From Deltaproteobacteria bacterium (GTDB taxonomy: Bacteria > JAEEML01): 63,521 bases of DNA. The translations under genes were made by a program, and so were the position numbers. The notes under the pieces were generated by a model, which saw only the letters and a list, made by a program, of their open reading frames with translations, was not told the origin of the DNA and searched no databases. Below, one piece after another: positions 58,901 through 63,218 of the stretch. Each line of letters starts with the position of its first letter. The first letter of the stretch is position 1. Location of the stretch: assembly GCA_016283195.1 (NCBI GenBank), contig JAEEML010000089.1, forward strand, positions 1 through 63,521, written 5' to 3'.

Positions 58901-60719
58901 CACTTGCGGCCGCTGTGTTTGCCCGGATGGTGACGATTCCAGCTGTCTTGCCAGCCAAAAATGGCAAGCGGCGAGCGGCAGCGAATGTGGTAAGTGCGTT
59001 TGTGATACCACTTGTAAGAATAGCTGCACCGTGGGCCAGAAGTGCGATGACAATACTGGTAGCGGTACCTGTGGTCAATGTGTCTGCGATACCAATTGTA
59101 CCGGCCAGCCAATAGGTGCCGGGCAAAAGTGCGATAATAACCCCAGCAGTAATACTTGCGGTCAGCCGATTTGCGATACTAACTGTGGTGGCGTAAATTG
59201 CGGTGACGGCAAAGTGTGTGACAGCAATATCAGCAGTGCCACTTGTGGTAAATGTATCTGCGCTGAGGGTAGCGATGACGACTGTCTGCCCGGCCAAAAG
59301 TGGGATAAGAGCCAGGGTGAGTGTGGCGCTTGCGTTTGCGATATCACCTGCGGCGGCGGTTGTCTCTCCGGTCAAAAGTGCGATAGTACCATTGGTAGCC
59401 CCACTTGCGGCCAGTGTATCTGTGACACCACTTGCGGTGGTCCTTGCCCGGATAATTGGGATTGTGATAACGATAAGAATAGCCCGACTTGCGGTCAGTG
59501 TCAGTGTGATACCACTTGTGGCGGCGGCCAATGTACAGGTGGCAAGGTGTGCGATGACAACAGCGCCTCGCAAACTTGCGGCCAGTGTATTTGTGATCAA
59601 ACCTGTGGCGGAGCTTGTCCGGCCGGCCAGAGCTGTGACCAAAACCTGGCCTCACAAACTTGCGGCCAGTGTATTTGTGACACCACTTGCGGCGGAGCCT
59701 GCCCCACCGGCCAGAAATGCGACGGAACTTTGGGCAGCGCTACCTGCGGCCAGTGCCAATGTGATACCACTTGCGGCTTTGCAAATGCGGCCTCTATTCC
59801 GGCCGGCAAGAGCTGCGATAATAATCCGGCCAGCGCTACCTGCGGTCAGCTCATTTGTGATACCACCTGTGGCGGCAAAACTCCGGGTCTGGGTGAAAAA
59901 TGCGATAACAATCCGCTAAGCCCCACTTGCGGTGAGCTTATTTGCGATACCACCTGCGGCGGCGCTTACGGTCTTGGCCTGGTGTGTGACAGCGACCCGG
60001 ATAGCCCCACCTGCGGACAGCTGGTGTGCGACCAGACTTGCGGCGGTTCCTGCCCGGTAGGCCAGATGTGCGACAGCAATTATAACAGTCTCACCTGTGG
60101 TCAGTGCCTCTGTGACACCACCTGTGGAGATGTCACGCCGGCTCCCGGTATGACTTGCGATAGCAACGAGCTGAGTCCCACCTGCGGCCAGATTGTCTGT
60201 GATGTCACTTGCGGCGGTCCGTGTGATACCGGCAGCAGTTGTGATACCAATACGGCGAGCCCCACCTGCGGCCAGTGTGTTTGCGACCAAACATGTGGCG
60301 GCCTCTGTGAAGCCGATTCCAGCAAATACTGCGATAAAGAGCTGAATAGTGCCACCTGCGGTCAGTGCCTCTGCGATGCCACCTGCGGCGGTTCCTGTCC
60401 AACCGGCCAGTGCTGCGATGGCAATGACGAATGCGGCGCTATTCAGGATGAAATGAGCTGTCTGGCCAAAGATGGCTGTATATATCGTGCCGGTATCGGC
60501 TGTGAGTCACTTACCTGCGGCCAGTGTCAGGTTGATCCTACCTGCTGTAACTGCCAAGAATTGCCGAACGGCGCTACCAGCTGCTGTGCTGAGGGTACAG
60601 TTTGTAATCCCAATACCGGCCTTTGCGAAGTCAATGCCGATTGCTGTGCCGGGCGCGAGCCGGCCGAGCAATACCGCTGCAATATCTTCACCGGCGAGTG
60701 TATCTTCATCGCCGGGTGA
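46902..60719 (+). CDS. giant (4605-aa) cysteine-rich surface lipoprotein with TSP3 repeats and a vWA domain
   Basis: The signal peptide ends in a clean lipobox (LAGC), so it is lipid-anchored. Order: ~30-776, irregular 4-Cys modules (CSxxxPxGxCxxGxxCxxGxC) with inserted CxW modules; ~777-1937, eight ~145-residue super-repeats; ~2019-2212, thrombospondin-3/calcium-type repeats (DSDGDGIPD, with VGPxPxxPxD spacers); ~2576-3190, a vWA domain with MIDAS DFSNS (Asp2583, Ser2585, Ser2587) and VAVTDEEEC, interrupted by several Cys/Trp modules; ~3200-3550, mixed Cys modules; ~3552-4512, a 34-unit array; and a ~90-residue Cys-rich end. Cysteine is the dominant residue and the protein must be exported and oxidised. 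An adhesin or predation/contact role is plausible by analogy with myxobacterial vWA lipoproteins, but unproven. The single uninterrupted 13.8-kb frame argues for selection. Confidence 0.88.
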   Translation: MKSRAKLPFSFILFASGLLAGCSGQIAVSEDIFNCSPEQPNGICPTGEVCVNGHCEAIYQPCSPAYPNGVCPEGTCVNGICMTSSGQKACSKNNPGGYCDNPNEVCLNGKCVTPKPEEACSRDAPDGWCDPGYCCTGGACWPCGCVCGIDCPAGRCSSGEICDNGVCKPAETVTTKCGPGQCSGLCEYAQNCVEDIKGDCSCQAAAPASGCSPTNLAGDCPAGQWCLGGKCQEISDDMSCGKNCGSGICSGHAYCVADSEGCSCQENVSPDLVCSVSNPTGLCPDGLVCNAGSCSVPECSSLTPWGDCPAGQSCVKGRCQNGGDECSPSNPSGVCNDICDGDNCYEAVCNAGICVAATCSKEHLRGRCGGDCLICHEGSCITPPCSKEYACGTCPSCQVCNENADSPDYGTCGPAACSLACPEGTCSSEREICTSSGFCEVPACSVIYPWGDCRVGMYCEENKGPCADLATPEDCATDVSCTWNQKLNGCVRKNYGQCTLEECGSAPVSNLICNNPACEALDSQNACAAGPECTWGRCNGGGACPTILTEADCAANVNCWWQNGCFDGRMCVEGHCTTPLCSKLYPNGRCDEGSTCYEGTCVKLGCESDNDCQILSEKCEQLPIGTTGCIKQPCSVEKPEGDCLLLGNEYFGEICDGGNCVIPSCSATYPGGACGDAVCDAAQNEAACATAAPHCRWRPACVAIAGHNGPAAGVSCENNSDKSSCEAVSGCKWQGCTDGRICAGGNCLLPPCSESVPDGSCPAGMACEAGKCTLQNCGPVNPAGPCVCSDLNETDCKDTIKGLGCMWAGGACVNDPAATGFRICLGGVCKPFVCGADFGIAPCLDSSSICGFTGSSGDTCNVGDPGGGDGHGSPCCFKPSCCDTYPTGACGGGSERCVGGTCQKLPCSQNAPDGACGANQVCDNGVCKQAACSAENPGGHCECSILSKADCADSQKGFGCKWDSSSASCVDDPDSADIRKCAGGVCKPYLCGADFADAPCLVPGTVCDLVKHGETCETSQLVNNGDGINTNCCYTPVCSTDYPGGSCQPGYICNGGTCQQLPCSASNPAGACGAGKVCVNGECLSAPCSPEVPKGTCNCGSITRQADCTGSGAAYGCKWQGNKCIDDPASSASTSCLNGTCAPYLCRAEFPNAPCTSSGYVCKIPDAGEVCEGTNSGSSGACCVKPACSTDYPGGACPDGQTCSGGTCVPLPCSQVNQNGACASGKICKQGTCVTAPCSSTAPNGTCENAGQRCYNGECLDYVCSREFPGAACTQEGAVCGALVDPTKESCLSTARGDGSSAASPCCFVPTCSATYKSGTCQDSYICKNGECTQLPCSQVNKNGACASGQYCNNGTCEAIACSRENPTGPCADNTQRCVNGVCKDYLCGADFPSAPCSESGAVCGKIVNSAKERCLNNNGNGTSTNCCFEPWCSAQYPSGKCADGYICKGGNCEQLPCSPSAPNGVCGANQRCVEGQCEAAPCSNTALNGTCLCADLGQAACTNPESGFGCKWQGGKCIDDPDSSFYQKCVNGHCIPYLCGANFVNGPCENGGAVCGVPSGLDSCLNGANNPSAESPCCFIPHCSSTYKNGSCEEGSICKEGVCTKLPCSVAVPDGACPTGQECSSGVCIKSVCSQSVQDGRCECSDITVESICTNPESGFGCIWQGGKCIDDPASTNSRHCLNGNCTPYLCSAAFPNAPCAVSGTVCGKPANGESCADGGNPAVACCYVPNCSNTYPGGACPAGQYCSGGHCVAYPCSATNPTGACPASQVCENGSCQLAKCSNTAQDGTCYCSDITEQSICMSNVTGFGCKWQNGKCIDDPDSVDSMSCSGGSCQPYLCGANFPNAPCSESGAVCGKLVDSTKESCENNRGDGVNSNCCFKPWCSSTYPSGQCQSGYVCSNGTCMQLPCSAGNPTGACGAGQYCNAGVCTRYACSDEHPTGTCAAGKVCEKDNGAAHYSCSSPDCSASYPYGECHAAGTICVAGTCEATCGTGAGQSATGYCSGGLACVMTACANSCENDYDCDGIPNSVEGNDAIDTDGDGIPDSRDIDSDNDSIPDRVEIGPDPAHPLDSDGNGTPDYRQTDSDADGIPDSVEVGPIPTQPVDSDGDGIPDYRDVDSDGDLIYDKFEGQGDVDHDGIPNYLDDDSDGDGIPDSIEARPTPYDDSSFHAGDIPADHDGDGTYDFLDLDSDNDGVLDKDEDVNGNGIIDCQVNGRGEVVYVCEEITNKDVCQAHECTWNDAAKVCGETSCPNSCDVNAFNPGCKDDHARCVLSETSRIHVDSDCDGMGDGNDGLFLACAADNLKPINLFYDRDADIAMALEQAFDEAGKFSVGGVRGIYFDASNSSAAYGVSGFVLAKTPASAAINESTPRQKVIKQEEYDRGLLSSFNPQVVISRYSETFDGFATSIFRYTLTSSGSVSNARTNVLKALAGGANVGTPIGYGPNATAYTLIIQTIYRYDDGGSNGRVILLGAIIPTALYGSCGANNTSGTCNALASCNFVNNKCVEYDCRAINGAASCNSNNHCTWNDIDEICDNKQLPLFYVNNVTSGSTVTQFGDDLDKLCQSFSQKSGKVDFLWLLDFSNSIYPARQQIKDSASTFFELLNKTEADFRAAQTGAHTFDDNQSLYSGVNNYSGQYFTMFYGYNTSGVANSPWPPNYDFRACDSLNGVWVGANGCLIDEFTGSLAFSDDVANRDYLWNCASQIKGPGCTTNYTCTACGGATSGTVYAPECYFASRMVCKNTVGNSETPLLMAEWAMYRYFDKHICADAFEDGSLPTAETCDTREGCFWSGGKCIPNNCALATTAAQCETMIEDNTNDGVKLIGCLWNNQTNQCVPNYSCEAQPDDFACSNITIQNTCNLLGCTWNSWRGTCSGTLNRNTYKRCEDLTTEANCKLGAPLCYWNGSSCGWSVCDNNSKDRPIATYSRCSVATTQAACQQSTTCVWEDGVCRALPRERMRIDATPIIVAVTDEEECFLKDSAGQYGNGNGTYTKAACGGSQSTGDSKDFYSGNAADSYGYNWWNSSTKGYYVRQQRQESFSRFFQSRGTLVFTLTGEKATTQTNGGCQLDGDGDGKITASTSGNLTADINAQPGNALISVAENTGGGWGSICATNVYPAVESIIITSLAKSSAYKLEAAIDGKKVQPIGSTIKVVSEVCADDPAMTYMNYNDRCNQGDEYSCRANGCAWKNGSCSGCTNRISKVIPMSRENGFDYDALNNTITLFGSARPARGRDIVVSFRYWINNPQLPEGPSTNTCSCPGTSDCSQLSGEAACKATGTCTWTGLECTGEYASNCSAINSQSACTADSACKWENGTCKFACACAGGAQCGGLSCENQTTENGCNATIGCVWTVGMCMSTGICKIDPECGHSCNEYQTCNPNTGICECNLDCNNQCGLGEICNYNQECSGIGGEAACRAVESEGVCFWRIDSLICEDGDCGKCFCDKTCGGCGKGQLCDSDENSNTCGQCLCNTTCSDTNCNYNCASVNNAADCDDWPGCSWVNGSCKRTAYMECDPDLNSASCGFCVVDSDCSLHPCEEGEICNPTTGMCECDTTCGGGCKAGFICDSTPSSPTCGQCHCDENCGGETPPSGQKCDDNTNSATCGLFTCDLTCGSPCGAHTYCDEDEDSPTCGQCVCDTTCNHTTPNIGMKCDDNTNSATCGQIICGAACNGGCLAGQICNEALGTCGQCVCDTTCGGSCPTGQTCDSDTGSATCGQCVCDTTCGGSCPAHYNCNSDITSPTCGQCECDTNCTGQDIGIGKKCDDNPSSPTCGQVICDTTCNGGCASGQKCISEPANPKCGQCECDTTCGGVTPAAGSGLKCDKDTNSPTCGQLVCDTTCGGAAPGTGMKCDTSTTSPTCGQIVCDTECGNRCTGEKVCDSSATSATCGTCICGDECGGPCPVGQTCNPALGDCGQCVCDTTCGGGECPTGQKCDDNSNSPTCGACICDITCHGATPGAGQKCDTNTASATCGQIVCDTSCGNSCSGGKVCDDNINSATCGRCVCPDGDDSSCLASQKWQAASGSECGKCVCDTTCKNSCTVGQKCDDNTGSGTCGQCVCDTNCTGQPIGAGQKCDNNPSSNTCGQPICDTNCGGVNCGDGKVCDSNISSATCGKCICAEGSDDDCLPGQKWDKSQGECGACVCDITCGGGCLSGQKCDSTIGSPTCGQCICDTTCGGPCPDNWDCDNDKNSPTCGQCQCDTTCGGGQCTGGKVCDDNSASQTCGQCICDQTCGGACPAGQSCDQNLASQTCGQCICDTTCGGACPTGQKCDGTLGSATCGQCQCDTTCGFANAASIPAGKSCDNNPASATCGQLICDTTCGGKTPGLGEKCDNNPLSPTCGELICDTTCGGAYGLGLVCDSDPDSPTCGQLVCDQTCGGSCPVGQMCDSNYNSLTCGQCLCDTTCGDVTPAPGMTCDSNELSPTCGQIVCDVTCGGPCDTGSSCDTNTASPTCGQCVCDQTCGGLCEADSSKYCDKELNSATCGQCLCDATCGGSCPTGQCCDGNDECGAIQDEMSCLAKDGCIYRAGIGCESLTCGQCQVDPTCCNCQELPNGATSCCAEGTVCNPNTGLCEVNADCCAGREPAEQYRCNIFTGECIFIAG
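49230..52712 (+). repeat. eight in-frame ~145-residue super-repeats in the giant lipoprotein
   Basis: Each unit contains PYLCGAxFxxAPC, a xGxVCG element, a CCFxPxCS pair, YPxGxCxxGYxC and QLPCSxxxPxGACGxGQxC. The PYLC-type marker occurs eight times. Six units carry a ~40-residue module with GFGCKWQGGKCIDDPxS; units four and five lack it and have a shorter GQRCYNGEC-type link instead. DNA phrases such as AAATGTATTGATGACCCGG recur nearly unchanged, so unequal recombination could change copy number. Confidence 0.85.
57555..60437 (+). repeat. 34-unit, ~28-residue (about 84-bp) six-cysteine array in the giant lipoprotein
   Basis: The consensus unit is CxCDTTCGGxCPxGQKCD followed by a short acidic/Asn/Ser stretch and TCGQ. 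I count 34 consecutive units. Two coupled variants exist. Some units lack the fourth cysteine (GGxTPGxGxKC form), and in every case the next unit lacks its first cysteine. Units 17 and 21 lack both the third and fifth cysteines (QKW instead of QKC). Repeats are in frame and diverged at DNA level, so this is protein repetition, not a CRISPR or satellite. Confidence 0.92.
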
Positions 60720-60789
60720 TTGAATCCTTCAACTTACCCCATCTCCAATTTTCATCTCCATCACCCCAAAAGCGACGAAAATTATGGCC

Positions 60790-60820
60790 GCGTGCTCTCG
60801 CTATAAAACCAAGAGCATGC
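60790..60820 (+). terminator. hairpin downstream of the giant gene
   Basis: A 9-bp stem (GCGTGCTCT / AGAGCATGC, one G-U) with a 13-base loop, 70 bases past the stop. No U-run follows, so it may be a processing or Rho-dependent end rather than an intrinsic terminator. It also marks roughly where sequence character changes. Confidence 0.35.
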
Positions 60821-60862
60821 AGAATAGTGATGTATAAAATTGAATTCCTAAAAAAGAAAAAC

Positions 60863-60891
60863 TTGACAAAAGGAAAAATTGATTTTATACC
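60863..60891 (+). promoter_or_regulatory. strong sigma70-type promoter of the sulfur-amino-acid operon
   Basis: A consensus TTGACA (60863-60868) is followed after 16-17 bases by TTATAC/TATACC (60885-60891). Transcription would start near 60898, ahead of two palindromes, a leader peptide and an attenuator. Confidence 0.65.
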
Positions 60892-60902
60892 TGACGTCGC
60901 CT

Positions 60903-60946
60903 TGATAGTTTTTACTATCAGTAATTCCTACCAAATTAATAGGAAT
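60903..60946 (+). promoter_or_regulatory. two perfect palindromes in the leader (candidate operator or RNA hairpins)
   Basis: TGATAGT-TTTT-ACTATCA at 60903-60920 and ATTCCTA-N9-TAGGAAT at 60924-60946. The second has an AATT-containing centre like sites of Rrf2/CymR-type regulators, and its right arm contains the AGGA that serves as ribosome site of the leader peptide. Both lie downstream of the predicted transcription start. They could block elongation as a protein-bound operator or hide the leader's ribosome site as RNA. Confidence 0.5.
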
Positions 60947-60952
60947 ATCAAA

Positions 60953-61000
60953 ATGATGATTCGATTTGCAAAAGCCTGTTGTTTTAGTGACCGATGTTGA
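60953..61000 (+). CDS. 15-aa leader peptide with a Cys-Cys pair
   Basis: ATG at 60953 with AGGAA seven bases upstream; it translates MMIRFAKACCFSDRC and ends at TGA 60998-61000. Cysteine codons TGT-TGT lie at 60977-60982 and a third at 60995-60997, three of 15 residues. The stop codon abuts the first strand of an antiterminator stem. The position, ribosome site, Cys content and the terminator just downstream together match a transcription-attenuation leader peptide sensing charged tRNA-Cys. Confidence 0.6.
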   Translation: MMIRFAKACCFSDRC

Positions 61001-61065
61001 CGGGCGCTTTTTGCAGATTTGAATGATTCTTTCGCCCGTGTAAGGTTATCCTGCGCGGGCTTTTT
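61000..61065 (+). terminator. attenuator: mutually exclusive antiterminator and terminator hairpins
   Basis: Strand 1 ACGGGCG (61000-61006) pairs perfectly with strand 2 CGCCCGT (61033-61039). Strand 2 (GCCCGTG, 61034-61040) also pairs over seven positions (one G-U) with strand 3 CGCGGGC (61054-61060), which is followed by TTTTT (61061-61065). The two stems cannot form together: 1:2 prevents the 2:3 terminator. A ribosome at the leader stop would cover strand 1 and favour termination; one paused at the Cys-Cys codons would leave it free. Confidence 0.65.
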
Positions 61066-61109
61066 GGGGCTTTTGCCCACAACTCAAAAAAATATTAAGG
61101 AATATAAAA

Positions 61110-61952
61110 ATGGAAAGCTTAACAGCCATGTTATGCGCTTTTGCCCGAGCTTGGCATTCTATGCAGCCGAACCATATGGTTTTCAATGACTTTCTGGCAT
61201 TTGACTTTATGGGCCGCGATGAGTACGAAAACGTTTCGCGCTTGATTCTGAAGCGTTTCCCGCAGGAATCAGAGAATTCGGTCGAATATTTCAATCGGAA
61301 ATATTTTCTTCCGATTGTACTTTCGCGGAGCCGCTTTGCCGAAGACCGCGTGAAACTCCTTGCCCGTTCGGGTAAGATTCAATATGTCATTTGCGGTGCT
61401 GGCGTAGACACCTTCTCGTTCCGCAATAAGGATCCGAATGTCGAAGTTTTTGAACTGGATTTGCAGCCGACGCAAAGCTACAAAAAAAATCGCATCAGCG
61501 AACTCAAATGGAGTGTTGCGGATAATGTCCATTTTGTCGCGGTTGACTTCAGCAGGGATAGTATTGTCGAAAGGCTTGTCGCCAACGGTTTCGACTGCAA
61601 AAAGCCGACGGTTGTTAGCATTCTAGGAGTTTCGTATTACCTTCCGCTTTCTGTTTTTGCAGAGACTGTGCGCCAGTTTTCAGAAATCGCATCGACAGGC
61701 ATTTCGATTGTATTCGATTACCTGCAAAAAGGTACCTTTTCGGATTCTGTTCGGGAACTGCGAAGAATTGTTGCCGATTGCGGCGAAGTTATGGCCGATG
61801 GTTACTTAGATCGCGAAGTTTTCGAGGTGCTTGAACGTTACGGATTCAAGGTTGATGAATTCCTTGGTGAAAATGCGCTGCAGCAGCGGTATTTTTTGAG
61901 GGGAAATTTTAAGGCTTTCGATTCTGTGCGCTTGATTGCGGCGCTAAAGTAA
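61110..61952 (+). CDS. LCM-family SAM-dependent methyltransferase
   Basis: 280 residues; AAGGA precedes the ATG. Motifs follow the leucine-carboxyl-methyltransferase-like (PF04072) family: YFNRKYFLPIVLSRSRFAED, the SAM-binding VICGAGVDTFSFRN, the acidic VFELDLQPTQSYKK, and VSILGVSYYL. The substrate cannot be read. As the first gene of an operon with two PLP enzymes of cysteine/homocysteine metabolism, it recalls the yrrT methyltransferase of the Bacillus mccAB operon, which belongs to a different methyltransferase subgroup. Codon usage (AAG and GAA rich) differs from genes upstream of 60.8 kb. Confidence 0.85.
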   Translation: MESLTAMLCAFARAWHSMQPNHMVFNDFLAFDFMGRDEYENVSRLILKRFPQESENSVEYFNRKYFLPIVLSRSRFAEDRVKLLARSGKIQYVICGAGVDTFSFRNKDPNVEVFELDLQPTQSYKKNRISELKWSVADNVHFVAVDFSRDSIVERLVANGFDCKKPTVVSILGVSYYLPLSVFAETVRQFSEIASTGISIVFDYLQKGTFSDSVRELRRIVADCGEVMADGYLDREVFEVLERYGFKVDEFLGENALQQRYFLRGNFKAFDSVRLIAALK

Positions 61953-62012
61953 GCGATGTCAAGCGAGCGACTGGTTTTTAGGCTACTATTTAATCAGACT
62001 TTAAACAGGTTC

Positions 62013-62042
62013 CTGCTCAAATGGGTGAGCAGCATTTTTTTT
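62013..62042 (+). terminator. intrinsic terminator/attenuator just before the mccB-like gene
   Basis: A perfect 7-bp stem CTGCTCA/TGAGCAG (62013-62019, 62026-62032) with a 6-base loop is followed by a run of eight T. It ends 14 bases before the next ATG. It may end the methyltransferase transcript or modulate readthrough into the PLP-enzyme genes. No competing stem is obvious. Confidence 0.65.
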
Positions 62043-62056
62043 AAAAGGATTTCAAA

Positions 62057-63217
62057 ATGCTAACTTCTAAGTATATTGAAACGAAACTTATTCATGGTGG
62101 TATCGACGGCGACAAGGTTACAGGAGCTGTCAACGTGCCCATCTACCAAACTTCTACCTATAAGCAGGCAGGTCTCGGCGAAAATACGGGCTGGGAATAT
62201 TCCCGCACTGGAAACCCCACGCGCGCAGCACTCGAAGCATTGATTGCCGATCTCGAAGGCGGTGTCGCTGGCTTTGCCTTCGCAAGCGGCATGGCGGCTA
62301 CCTCGACGGTGCTTTCGCTTTTTAAGCAGGGCGACCGCATCATTATCTCTAGCAATGTGTACGGTGGTACCTTCCGCGTTTTTGACAAAGTATTCAAGAA
62401 CTTCGGCATTACCTATTCCATTGAAGATACTACCGATTTGGCGGCGCTCGATACCAAGGTGACTCCCGATGTAAAGGCGTTTTTTGTGGAAAGCCCGGCG
62501 AATCCGCTCCTGACGGTGACGGATTTGGCTGGTGTCGCCGCGATTGCAAAGAAACACGGCATCTTAACGATTGTCGATAATACCTTTATGACTCCTTATT
62601 TGCAGCGCCCGCTGGAACTCGGCGCCGATATTGTAGTACATTCTGCAACCAAGTATTTGGGCGGCCATAGCGATTTGGTGGCCGGCCTGGCGGTGACGAA
62701 CAACAAGGAAATTGCAGAACGCCTTGCTTTTACGCAGAATGCCGTGGGTGCGGTGCTCGGCCCGTTCGATTCGTTCCTTTTGATTCGCGGCATCAAGACG
62801 CTCGGTGTGCGCCTCGATCGTCATACCGAAAATGCCGAGCGTATAGCTCGCTATCTGGAACAACACGAAGCTGTAAAACATGTCTATTATCCGGGCCTTC
62901 CGACTGCGCAGGGTTACGAAATCAACAAAAAACAGGCCAAGAACGGCGGTGCCATGATTTCGTTTGAATTGTACGAAGGTTATAGCATCAAGAAATTCTT
63001 TAAAAGTCTCAAGCTGGTTTCGCTTGCCGAAAGTTTGGGCGGTGTCGAAAGCCTTGTATGCCATCCGGCCACGATGACCCATGCCTCTATTCCGCAGGAA
63101 ATCCGCGCGATGGTGGGTATTACCGACGGGCTGATTCGTCTGTCTGTGGGTATTGAAAAGGTGGATGATATCATTATGGATTTGAACGCCAGTATTAACG
63201 CGGCGCAGGAGGTTTAA
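62057..63217 (+). CDS. mccB: cystathionine gamma-lyase/gamma-synthase family PLP enzyme
   Basis: 386 residues, the usual length of Cys/Met-metabolism PLP enzymes. It opens YIETKLIHGG and has YSRTGNPTRAALEALIADLEGG, FASGMAAT, VESPANPLLTVTDL and IVDNTF. The PLP-binding Lys lies in HSATKYLGGHSD, and the C-terminal SLGGVESLVCHPATMTHASIP and RLSVGIE are present. It could be a cystathionine gamma-lyase (MccB), gamma-synthase or O-acylhomoserine sulfhydrylase. Adjacency to a cysteine synthase/CBS gene favours reverse transsulfuration (homocysteine to cysteine). AAAGGA precedes the start. Confidence 0.88.
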   Translation: MLTSKYIETKLIHGGIDGDKVTGAVNVPIYQTSTYKQAGLGENTGWEYSRTGNPTRAALEALIADLEGGVAGFAFASGMAATSTVLSLFKQGDRIIISSNVYGGTFRVFDKVFKNFGITYSIEDTTDLAALDTKVTPDVKAFFVESPANPLLTVTDLAGVAAIAKKHGILTIVDNTFMTPYLQRPLELGADIVVHSATKYLGGHSDLVAGLAVTNNKEIAERLAFTQNAVGAVLGPFDSFLLIRGIKTLGVRLDRHTENAERIARYLEQHEAVKHVYYPGLPTAQGYEINKKQAKNGGAMISFELYEGYSIKKFFKSLKLVSLAESLGGVESLVCHPATMTHASIPQEIRAMVGITDGLIRLSVGIEKVDDIIMDLNASINAAQEV

Positions 63218-63218
63218 T

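Noticed and set aside
57507-59642. Second long minus-strand open frame (~711 codons) under the 34-unit array
   Set aside because: Same explanation: the repeated sense codons rarely create antisense stops. The translation is periodic, with no plausible start signals or domains.
57555-60437. Possible CRISPR-like array of ~84-bp repeats
   Set aside because: Repeats are in frame, diverged at DNA level, lack unique spacers and encode a clear cysteine pattern; no cas genes are present.
60623-60952. Open frame reaching through the end of the giant gene into the leader peptide
   Set aside because: Its 5' part overlaps the giant gene out of frame and has no start signal. Only the last 15 codons (60953-61000), with their own ribosome site, are supported.
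61953-62056. SAM-type riboswitch upstream of the mccB-like gene
   Set aside because: Only ~100 bases with a single simple hairpin; I could not match the conserved cores of SAM-I, SAM-II or SAM/SAH classes.
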